Part shown: piece after piece, positions 7,618 through 14,506 of the stretch | Layout: the number at the start of each line of letters is the position of its first letter | Position numbering within the stretch: the first letter of the stretch is position 1 | Source of the DNA: Photobacterium atrarenae | Lineage (GTDB): Bacteria > Pseudomonadota > Gammaproteobacteria > Enterobacterales > Vibrionaceae | Assembly (NCBI RefSeq): GCF_024380015.1 | Contig: NZ_CP101508.1 | Location: 1,736,902 to 1,800,901, forward strand | Direction: 5' to 3' | Length of the DNA stretch: 64,000 nucleotides | Program-made: the position numbers and the translations under genes | The notes under the pieces: model-generated | The model's input: the letters and a program-made list of their open reading frames with translations, nothing else | Told to the model about the DNA's origin: nothing | Database searches by the model: none

Positions 7618-8160
7618 ATGAATAAATATCTAAGGTTAACATTATATATCTGCGCAACATTTTTTATTTCTTTTATAACTCTTGGTATTGCAACACAGAC
7701 CATGAGCGCTATTCCAGGTAGTTTGACCTGGGTCGTAGTTACAGGACTTTGCGGCTGCGCTCTCTTCAAACGCTGGCGTAAGTTTCACCCTAAAACACCA
7801 AGCTCCCCTAAACAAGAATGGCAAGGTTGGGAACCAGTTACCCGTGAATCACCGACCCAAAAGCAAACTCCAACCAAGCAAAAGCGTTTTACGCCATGGT
7901 ATGAGGAGGATCTACTTTGGCAAGGAAAACGCAAATTACAGATAACGTATCATAGTGAAAAAGACGAAGTCACAGAGCGAAGAATTGAAATGGTAGGATG
8001 TTGGCCAAATGAAAATGGTGAAATTTTCATTCGGGCAAAATGTGATCTAAGAGATGACTGGAGAACATTTAAAGCAGACAACATTCTCCATTTGAAAACA
8101 GCTAGAAACAAGTCTTTTGACAATTTCTCTGACTATATGAGTTCAGAGCTAGGCATCTAA
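7618..8160 (+). CDS. Two-helix membrane protein with a WYL-like C-terminal domain
   Basis: 180 aa. Two hydrophobic segments (about residues 5-28 and 31-48) are followed by a basic, proline-rich linker. Residues about 105-160 have the pattern of a WYL-like small beta-barrel (ITYHS...ERRIEMVGCW...FIRAKCDLRDDWRTFKADNI), a fold that senses ligands in several defence regulators. GTGAGGG upstream can serve as a ribosome-binding site. It converges on gpD and overlaps its stop by four bases. Function unknown; likely cargo, since it lies outside the morphogenesis block. Confidence 0.6.
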   Translation: MNKYLRLTLYICATFFISFITLGIATQTMSAIPGSLTWVVVTGLCGCALFKRWRKFHPKTPSSPKQEWQGWEPVTRESPTQKQTPTKQKRFTPWYEEDLLWQGKRKLQITYHSEKDEVTERRIEMVGCWPNENGEIFIRAKCDLRDDWRTFKADNILHLKTARNKSFDNFSDYMSSELGI

Positions 8161-9158
8161 TCCGCCCCATGGTCACCAGATAGCCTCAACTGCAGCCCGC
8201 TATCACTGAGTGACCATTCCACCGTCTTCAGGCGCCACTTACCGTCTTCCAGATCCCCGAACCCATCCAGGGTTACATGGCCTTCGGCAACCAAGGCCAT
8301 CAGCGAAGAACGGGCTGGCAGGGTGATGTCCAGGGTGTCACTGCCGGATTTGACCTGCTTGGCCCGGGCCAGGACGGCAGCCTTGGCTTCTTCATAGTTC
8401 GGATACTTAAACACAATCCGAAATTCCGGCTCACCGGTGCCGGTAGACACTTCTTTGGTATCGCCGCTCTCCAGATCATGATAGGTCGCCACCACCCGAC
8501 GCACATCGTTGCGGCTGCTGAACCGGCACTGCCAGGTGGTTACCTGGTGCGGCTGCAGAGTGATACTCGTCAGTGCCTTGCCGGAGGCCGACTTCCCCTC
8601 GCCCTCTTTCAGAAACAGCCAGTAGCCATTCGCCGGCTTGCTGACCGCGCCGTAGCGTTTCGCCAGTCGGGTCAGCAGGTTCATGTCACTTTCGCTGACC
8701 TGATCGACATGGGTCAGCTTGATGCTGTCTAGTTCGCTACTGATCCGCGGTACCAGGCCATGCTCCGAGGCCACCGATTTGACCAGATCGCCCAGGGTCA
8801 AATCATCAAAGCTGCGGGTTTTCTGGGTTTGCAGGCTCCCGGGCTGCTTGCGGTTATCCATCGGCGCGGCGTTCGCCACAATCTGCACCACCCGCGGCGG
8901 GCCGCTAGAGGTGACTTCATCGACCACGAACTGGCCCTTGTCCGTCAGCTCGCCATTAAACCCCAGCCCCAGGCGTAACACCGCGCCCTTTTTCGGGGTG
9001 GCGACGGTGTCCGGCAGGATCACCGCAATCGCCAAGCGGTCGGATTCACTGCCGGCGTTGTCGGTCAGGGTCAGGCTGATCAGGTTTCGCTGGATTACGG
9101 CCGTGATGTCGTTGCCATCCGCCGACAGGGAAAAATCAGGGCGATGGTCTAGTCCCAT
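8157..9158 (-). CDS. D: P2 gpD-like tail hub / late control protein
   Basis: A 333-aa protein of the late control D family, related to phage Mu gp44 and T4 gp27, forming the baseplate hub under the spike. The start MGLDHRPDFSLSADG at 9158 fits the family; the longer frame upstream is only read-through in the gpX region. Its start overlaps the end of gpX. It closes the P2-type tail operon E-T-U-X-D, as in P2. Confidence 0.9.
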   Translation of the reverse strand: MGLDHRPDFSLSADGNDITAVIQRNLISLTLTDNAGSESDRLAIAVILPDTVATPKKGAVLRLGLGFNGELTDKGQFVVDEVTSSGPPRVVQIVANAAPMDNRKQPGSLQTQKTRSFDDLTLGDLVKSVASEHGLVPRISSELDSIKLTHVDQVSESDMNLLTRLAKRYGAVSKPANGYWLFLKEGEGKSASGKALTSITLQPHQVTTWQCRFSSRNDVRRVVATYHDLESGDTKEVSTGTGEPEFRIVFKYPNYEEAKAAVLARAKQVKSGSDTLDITLPARSSLMALVAEGHVTLDGFGDLEDGKWRLKTVEWSLSDSGLQLRLSGDHGAD

Positions 9159-9355
9159 AAGCTGGTCGCCTCCTTCGCCACCGGGGTTGCTAAATCCGGC
9201 AAGGTGATTACCAGCCCGCTGGGCAGCACCGGACCCACATCCGCCAGGCCCGGGTTGGCCTTGAGCACTTCGGTGACCGCGCTTTCCCGGCCATAGTGGC
9301 GCCAGCAAATCGCGTCAATCATATCCCCCTCACGGGTTCTGTAAGTCGTTGCCAT
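9149..9355 (-). CDS. X: P2 gpX-like tail protein
   Basis: A 68-aa protein with the pattern of P2 gpX (REGDMIDAICWRHYG...LKANPGLADxGPVLPSGLxITLPD), a LysM-like fold thought to act in tail assembly. I start at ATG 9355 (MATTYRTREGD), overlapping the end of gpU by 26 bases. The end overlaps the gpD start. Confidence 0.88.
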   Translation of the reverse strand: MATTYRTREGDMIDAICWRHYGRESAVTEVLKANPGLADVGPVLPSGLVITLPDLATPVAKEATSLWD

Positions 9356-9734
9356 AAAAAGCCAGCTCCAGGGTAAAAGTCTGATACCGCGCCAGGCCGC
9401 CCTGGACGAAATTGGTGTTGGTCTCATTGAGATCCGTCATCACCCAATAGCCCATGACATCCCCCAGGCCCGAGACCAGCAGCAGCGGCTTTTTCTCATG
9501 GCCCAGTTCTGCCAGTTTTTCGATTTGCCGGGTGCCGACCTCGCGGAACGCGGTGGCGATCTCGCCGTTGAGTGAAATCTTCTCCGCAGCCTGACCGGTA
9601 TATTGCAGTAAATCAGACTGGCCAATCCGTGACTGCGCATTCCAGCGCCACTGCCACGTTCTGACCAGCTCGTTGTAAGCGGCGGATCCAATATGGAACT
9701 TGAACCCGCCCAGCGACAGCATGACCTGCGCCAT
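9330..9734 (-). CDS. U: P2 gpU-like tail completion protein
   Basis: 134 aa, full length, matching the P2 gpU family (LGxFxFxIxTAAYxELxRxxxWRW ... LDGxIxTxF ... GxxxGxWVxxxLxE). In P2 it completes the tail before head joining. Its start touches the end of the tape measure gene (9734), typical of translational coupling. Confidence 0.9.
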   Translation of the reverse strand: MAQVMLSLGGFKFHIGSAAYNELVRTWQWRWNAQSRIGQSDLLQYTGQAAEKISLNGEIATAFREVGTRQIEKLAELGHEKKPLLLVSGLGDVMGYWVMTDLNETNTNFVQGGLARYQTFTLELAFYGNDLQNP

Positions 9735-11941
9735 TAACCGACCTCCGGTAAATCATGAAGGGCACTGGCCCGATGGCTGCCCAGCTTGTCGTGAACCGAC
9801 TGGCCCACTTCAGCCGGCGACTGACCCGGCGCCGCATAGACGTGAATGTCACCGACCTTCTGGTGCACCGTGGTGCCCCGGCTGGCCGGATAGCTGCCGT
9901 AAATGGCGGATTTCGCCTGATTGGTCTTGTCCGTCGGCTGCTGATAGGCTGCTGCGTGGCTGGATGGGTAGTTGCCGTATTGCGGCGGCTTCTGCCGGCG
10001 CTGTTGCGCGGTCTGCGGCCGCTGATAATAGGGATTGGCAGGCTGGACCCGGGCTGGTTTGGGGGGATTCGGCTCATCGTCATCATCCCAGAATTTCAGC
10101 GCCTTGAACGTTGAGGAAAAGCCGTCCCAGACACTGGACAGCTTGGCGATCCCGGCATCGAAATCCCCCGTGATGAGATCCCACATCCCGGAGAAGAATT
10201 TGATCACCGGCTGCCAGTGGTTGACGATCATGCCAATCGGAGACCAGTCAAAGAGGGTTTGGATAACCTTGAAGGTGGTCGGAAACTCCGTCTTGAACCA
10301 GGTCAGTTTGTTGCTGAACCAATTGGTGACACTGTCCCAATTGCGATAGAGCTGGATCCCGGCATACGTCAGTCCTGCCACGGCCGCCACCGCCAGCCCG
10401 ATCGGGTTGGCAGCCAGCACCGTGTTAAACGCCGCCGCGCCGAGCTTCATCGCGCCGAGCGTTTTCATCACCTTATAGCCAGTGACAACCAGCCCCCCGA
10501 GCCCAACGACCAGCTTCCCGGCCAGTAGCGAAGCCACGGCCAGCCCGACCGTCTCCCAACCGCCGAAGAACTGCACCACCCGATTCACCGTGGCACCGAC
10601 ATTCCACAGCGCCACGGTAAAGTCCTTGGCGCCGTACACCAGAGATTTCAGGGTGCTAACTACGGCATCTTTGTTTTGGATCACATAGCGGCTGACATTG
10701 ATGCTCAGGCGCTCGATATCGCCCGCCATTTCCCCGCCGACGATCCCGGCGATTTCCTGCCAGGCTGAGGTAACGACGCTACTCAGGTTATTAAACGCCT
10801 GGCCATAAGCCACCGCCCCGGACGCGCCCTGATCGGTCAGCAGGTTGAATTGCCGCTGTTTGCCCAGCAACTCATCCAGGCTTTTGCCGGAGTTTCGGAT
10901 GTAGGTGATCACCTTGTTGCCTTCACCGCCGAACAAAATGTCCGCCAGGGAGGCCGCCTGCTGCTTGTCGGTGACCCCTTCCAGCCGCTTCATGATGAAC
11001 TCGAACTGATCCGCCGCGGCCATCCCGTCCATCATCGCCGCTTCTATCCCCAGGGCGCCGAACACCTCAGAGACCGATGACTGCTCACCCAGCGCCTTGA
11101 ACTCACCGAACTTGTTGCTCAGCTCTTCAACCAGATCGCCGACATGCTCGCCGTCCAGGCCTGCCTGCCGGGCCACCCCGCTCCAGGCCTTGAACCGCTC
11201 AATGCTCATGTCATAGGCCTTGGCCATGCCCACCACCGTGGCGGTGTTGTCGTTGGTGACCGTCATCAAACCGGTCATCGCGGTGGTGGTCGCCCAGATG
11301 CTGCCGACGGCGACCGTGCCCGCTGCCGTGACGCCCCGCAAACGATCTTTGATGGCAGAGGCTTTGCTGAACCCATCGGCTTCATTGGCGGCTTGACGAA
11401 TATTGACGGAAAGCCTGTCGTAGCTGCGTTCCAGATCATTGATATCTTCAATGTTGTCTCTGATCTGTTTGGCTTTTTTGGCGAACTGTGCCTGGGCTTT
11501 CTGGTTCTTCTTAATCTCGCCGGTGAGTTTGTCGCGCACCGCAACCTGATCATGGATCGACGCTTCAAGCCGGGCATACTTGGCATTAATTTCAGACAGG
11601 GACTGGCTTTCATCACTGGCCTGAGATTCCCGCTCAGCTGCCAGTTGCTTCAACTGCCGACGCTGCTTGGCAATCTCCCGGTTGACCCCGCGCCGGCTTT
11701 CTTCCAGCTCGGCCAGCGCCTGAATCGAGTCCTGCTGGTTCTTCTCAACCAACGACAGGTCATTGGCCGCTTTTTTACTGCGGTCGATCGCTTTCGTTAA
11801 TTGAGACTGCTCGCGCTCCAGCGTTTTGACGGTTTGGGTGGCTCTTCCCATCGACGCATTAAAAACTGAGCCCAGTTTGTTAAAGCTACTGTCTACCGCC
11901 CCGCCCAGGGTGACGACGGTTTTCAGGTTCTGCATCGCCAT
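9734..11941 (-). CDS. T: P2 gpT-like tail tape measure protein
   Basis: 735 aa. Residues about 25-200 are strongly heptad-like coiled coil, the middle (about 200-480) carries the phage tail tape measure domain, and there are hydrophobic Gly/Val/Ala stretches at about 460-530. The C-terminus is rich in Pro and Gln. Its length should set the length of the contractile tail. ATG 11941 overlaps the stop of the E' frame (TAATG), matching P2 order. Confidence 0.9.
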   Translation of the reverse strand: MAMQNLKTVVTLGGAVDSSFNKLGSVFNASMGRATQTVKTLEREQSQLTKAIDRSKKAANDLSLVEKNQQDSIQALAELEESRRGVNREIAKQRRQLKQLAAERESQASDESQSLSEINAKYARLEASIHDQVAVRDKLTGEIKKNQKAQAQFAKKAKQIRDNIEDINDLERSYDRLSVNIRQAANEADGFSKASAIKDRLRGVTAAGTVAVGSIWATTTAMTGLMTVTNDNTATVVGMAKAYDMSIERFKAWSGVARQAGLDGEHVGDLVEELSNKFGEFKALGEQSSVSEVFGALGIEAAMMDGMAAADQFEFIMKRLEGVTDKQQAASLADILFGGEGNKVITYIRNSGKSLDELLGKQRQFNLLTDQGASGAVAYGQAFNNLSSVVTSAWQEIAGIVGGEMAGDIERLSINVSRYVIQNKDAVVSTLKSLVYGAKDFTVALWNVGATVNRVVQFFGGWETVGLAVASLLAGKLVVGLGGLVVTGYKVMKTLGAMKLGAAAFNTVLAANPIGLAVAAVAGLTYAGIQLYRNWDSVTNWFSNKLTWFKTEFPTTFKVIQTLFDWSPIGMIVNHWQPVIKFFSGMWDLITGDFDAGIAKLSSVWDGFSSTFKALKFWDDDDEPNPPKPARVQPANPYYQRPQTAQQRRQKPPQYGNYPSSHAAAYQQPTDKTNQAKSAIYGSYPASRGTTVHQKVGDIHVYAAPGQSPAEVGQSVHDKLGSHRASALHDLPEVG

Positions 11942-12105
11942 TAGGTGTCATCCTTCTTCGGGCACAGCTTCAGAAAGTCCAGAAAGACGGTTTCCGGCAG
12001 TTCCAGCATTTCAGAGGGCGGCCAGCTGGTATGGCTGGCCAGCACCATCATGCCGTACTGGATGTCTCGCTCGCTGAGTTCTGGGATCCCTTCTTCATAA
12101 ACCCC
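11941..12105 (-). CDS. E': P2 gpE' frameshift extension
   Basis: In the -1 frame relative to gpE, codons continue from about 12105 to a TAA at 11941-11943 and encode a peptide with the P2 E' pattern (IPELSERDIQYGMMVLASHTSWPPS). In P2, a -1 shift at T6G makes E+E'. That heptamer is not present here; the only place I see for single-tRNA slippage is a G-GGG run at 12102-12105 followed by TTT. Tape measure chaperone function is by analogy. Confidence 0.7.
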   Translation of the reverse strand, partial: GVYEEGIPELSERDIQYGMMVLASHTSWPPSEMLELPETVFLDFLKLCPKKDDT

Positions 12106-12380
12106 AAGTACACATCCTGCAGCTTCTTATAATCCATTTCGTCCAGCTCATGGATCACCGTCACATCGACACCGGTCAGCGATGAAAATATGTACAGCTC
12201 TTTGTCAAAATCATCCCCTTCCTGTTTGTTGGCGATCAAGCGGTCGCGAACTTTCAGGCGTCGCATCGTCAATGTCTGATACTCTTTGCCTTCGACCCGC
12301 ACCGGATAGTCCAGGGTGATGGTTTCAGCCGGGTTCGGATAAGTTGCAGTGTTAGCTTGTGTCGCTGCTTGTGTTTTCAT
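12048..12380 (-). CDS. E: P2 gpE-like tail assembly chaperone
   Basis: A 110-aa protein with the Phage_TAC pattern (TITLDYPVRVEGKEYQTLTMRR...DVTVIHELDEMDYKKLQ). I start at ATG 12380, since the upstream ATG lies directly in the T-run of the terminator. The last ~18 residues are read only if the frameshift to E' does not occur. It sits between the tube and tape measure genes, as in P2. Confidence 0.85.
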   Translation of the reverse strand: MKTQAATQANTATYPNPAETITLDYPVRVEGKEYQTLTMRRLKVRDRLIANKQEGDDFDKELYIFSSLTGVDVTVIHELDEMDYKKLQDVYLGFMKKGSQNSASETSSTA

Positions 12381-12394
12381 GGTTATTTTTCCCA

Positions 12395-12420
12395 TTAAAA
12401 AAGGCCGCTTGAGCGGCCTG
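12395..12420 (-). terminator. Terminator between tail tube and gpE
   Basis: On the minus strand GGCCGCT-CA-AGCGGCC is followed by six T. It should lower expression of E, T, U, X and D relative to sheath and tube, which are needed in many copies. Confidence 0.75.
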
Positions 12421-12455
12421 GAATTTCAATTCAGAGAGCAATCATGATTGCCGGC

Positions 12456-12971
12456 TTAAGAGAGTTGTAGCAGGGCGCGGATCCCTTCCAAAGCATCGAT
12501 CCCGCCCAGCTTGCGGACCCGGTTAATCGGATCGATTTCAATCAGAACAAGGCCCGAGCGCGTAACCTTGTAATAGTCGAGCTTCATAGTGACCTTCATG
12601 GCTTTTTCGCTCTGGTCGCCTGTGTCCTGACCGTCACGCTCAATCTTGGTGATCATCCCGCGCAGCACTTCTACCAGGTCATAGGTGTTCCCCGCCAAGT
12701 CGGTGTAGGTGGATCGAACCGAGATTGCGTTTTTCTTCCCTTTCTGCAACCCGAACAGCGGCAAGACGGTGACATCCACACCAAACAGGGCAAAGCTGGT
12801 TTCCATTGGCGCCATGCCGACATCAACCGGCACCGGCATATCCATGTCTCCGGCCTTAAAATCTTTAGTCAGCACTTCAAGGACGGGCGGATTGTATTCC
12901 TTGCCGTTTCCCGCTTTGCCGATCCCGTCTACCCAGATCGCCCATTTACTTAATAAATTGTCTGCGGCCAT
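12456..12971 (-). CDS. FII: Tail tube protein, P2 FII-like
   Basis: 171 aa, full length, with the contractile tail tube pattern (MAADNLLSKWAIWVDGxGxAG ... VPVDVGMAPMETSFALFGVD). Forms the inner tube of the contractile tail. Start overlaps the sheath stop (TAATG at 12971). Confidence 0.92.
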   Translation of the reverse strand: MAADNLLSKWAIWVDGIGKAGNGKEYNPPVLEVLTKDFKAGDMDMPVPVDVGMAPMETSFALFGVDVTVLPLFGLQKGKKNAISVRSTYTDLAGNTYDLVEVLRGMITKIERDGQDTGDQSEKAMKVTMKLDYYKVTRSGLVLIEIDPINRVRKLGGIDALEGIRALLQLS

Positions 12972-14437
12972 TAGCTAAATACCTTCTTGATATAATCGTT
13001 GTTCAGGTGGCTGCGGAATACGACGTGCTCTGCCGGGTACGGCGGGCAGAAATCAAAGTCAAAGTAGACAAGTCCCTTCTGCACCGTAGCTGGTGTATTG
13101 AGTTCCGGATCCGCCCAGCACTCACCACCGAGGATCGCCCCCAGGGCTTTCAGCTCCCGCAGGTAGTCATTCACACCTTCAACCACATCGTCGACATAGG
13201 TTTTGGTGATGTTGCGATCAACCGCCCACAGGTGAGCCCGCTGCACGCTGTCATTGATGATGTCGGCAGTGCGGCGGGTCTGCTCGAAGGTCCACTTCGG
13301 ATCGACGCTGCAGGTCCGGTTGCCCCAGTGACGGAAACCGCCTTCCCGGATGATGGTGCTGACCCGGTTTTCGTTGAGCATATTGGCGGTGGTATTCGGA
13401 TCCCCAAGCGCCCAGTCGACAGGCTGAGACGTGCCGACAATGCCGTAAATCTGCTGGTTCGACTTCGACCACCAGAACCCTTTCTCGGCGTCAATCCGGG
13501 CACGCAGTCCTGCCTGACGGGCCGATGAGGGACGGTCAATTTCTTTGGCCTGATCGGTGTCAAACACCCGCACCCATGGCCACATCATTTCAACCCGGCC
13601 ACCGAACTGGCGGGCCCGCTTGATGGCATCGGTGTAGCTGGCGGTGAGCTCACAGTCTGAATAGGTGATCGCCCGCAGCCGGGCCGCCTTGGCTTCCATT
13701 TCGGAGGTGACGGCATCCACTTCGCTGAACTCCGGCGCGATCAGGATCCGCGGTGTATATCCGGTTTCGGTCTGGCTCTCCAGCCAGCCCTGCATCGCCT
13801 TGATGACGTTGGCCTGTGTCTTCGCATCATCTTCGCCTTCGGCTGCGCGCACGACAATCACCAGGGCGCCGGTCTGATCAAAGATGTCATCGATCGCCGC
13901 CGGCAGTGTGCCGGCCGTGCCCAGGCCTTCGGCTTTCTTGCGACTACCGGCAACCGCCACAGGTTTGTACAACGGGAACGGCTCGTTTTCGCCACCGGTG
14001 AGATACGTTCGTGGCGCCGGCGCGACATCACCGCTGCCGTCACCCAGCACAGCCACGCCAACCAGTGCGACAGCTTCAGGATTGGCCTCGATGGCCGTTT
14101 TAATTCCATCGGCGGTGGATGTGATCACCTTGTTTTCATCCGTCGCCAGGATGACTTTGACCTTGTTACCGTCTACGCCCACGGTAAGCTCAGTGGACGC
14201 CTCAGCCGGGTCAACGACTTCAATGCTGATGGCATTGCCTTCGGTCCCGGCCTTTTTGGCGGTAAACACCAGGCCGTCATTGAGGATGGCGCTGCCCAGC
14301 GTGAGCGTGGCCGCCACCGCGGCAGCTGCGCCAGGCGCCGTGCCCACCAGGCCGATCACCGCCGACTTGACGGTTTGGATCGGGCGCGTGCCGCCATCAA
14401 TTTCGATGACCTCCACGCCATGGAGAAATTGCGTCAT
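12971..14437 (-). CDS. FI: Tail sheath protein, P2 FI-like
   Basis: 488 aa. The N-terminus (MTQFLHGVEVIEIDGGTRPIQTVKSAVIGLVGTAPG) and C-terminus (YFDFDFCPPYPAEHVVFRSHLNN) match the P2 sheath family. Residues about 45-150 hold an inserted domain, as in many longer sheath proteins. It polymerises around the tube and contracts for DNA injection. It follows a terminator, so it likely has its own promoter, matching the separate F operon of P2. Confidence 0.92.
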   Translation of the reverse strand: MTQFLHGVEVIEIDGGTRPIQTVKSAVIGLVGTAPGAAAAVAATLTLGSAILNDGLVFTAKKAGTEGNAISIEVVDPAEASTELTVGVDGNKVKVILATDENKVITSTADGIKTAIEANPEAVALVGVAVLGDGSGDVAPAPRTYLTGGENEPFPLYKPVAVAGSRKKAEGLGTAGTLPAAIDDIFDQTGALVIVVRAAEGEDDAKTQANVIKAMQGWLESQTETGYTPRILIAPEFSEVDAVTSEMEAKAARLRAITYSDCELTASYTDAIKRARQFGGRVEMMWPWVRVFDTDQAKEIDRPSSARQAGLRARIDAEKGFWWSKSNQQIYGIVGTSQPVDWALGDPNTTANMLNENRVSTIIREGGFRHWGNRTCSVDPKWTFEQTRRTADIINDSVQRAHLWAVDRNITKTYVDDVVEGVNDYLRELKALGAILGGECWADPELNTPATVQKGLVYFDFDFCPPYPAEHVVFRSHLNNDYIKKVFS

Positions 14438-14473
14438 TGCGAATTCCTATTTTTTGGGTAATAAATTCAGGTC

Positions 14474-14500
14474 ATAAAAAACCCCGCCGGGACGGGGTTT
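14474..14500 (-). terminator. Terminator after the tail fibre
   Basis: Minus-strand AACCCCGTC-CCGG-CGGGGTTTTTT, just below the fibre stop and above the sheath start. Confidence 0.75.
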
Positions 14501-14506
14501 GGGTTA

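Noticed and set aside
8157..9308. Longer gpD frame starting at 9308
   Set aside because: The extra 50 residues are Gly/Pro/Ala-rich read-through of the gpX region in another frame; family members start at MGLDHRP.
9700..14477. Many plus-strand frames across the tail genes
   Set aside because: They are reverse-strand shadows of GC-rich structural genes, rich in Arg, Pro and Ser, without ribosome-binding sites or family patterns.
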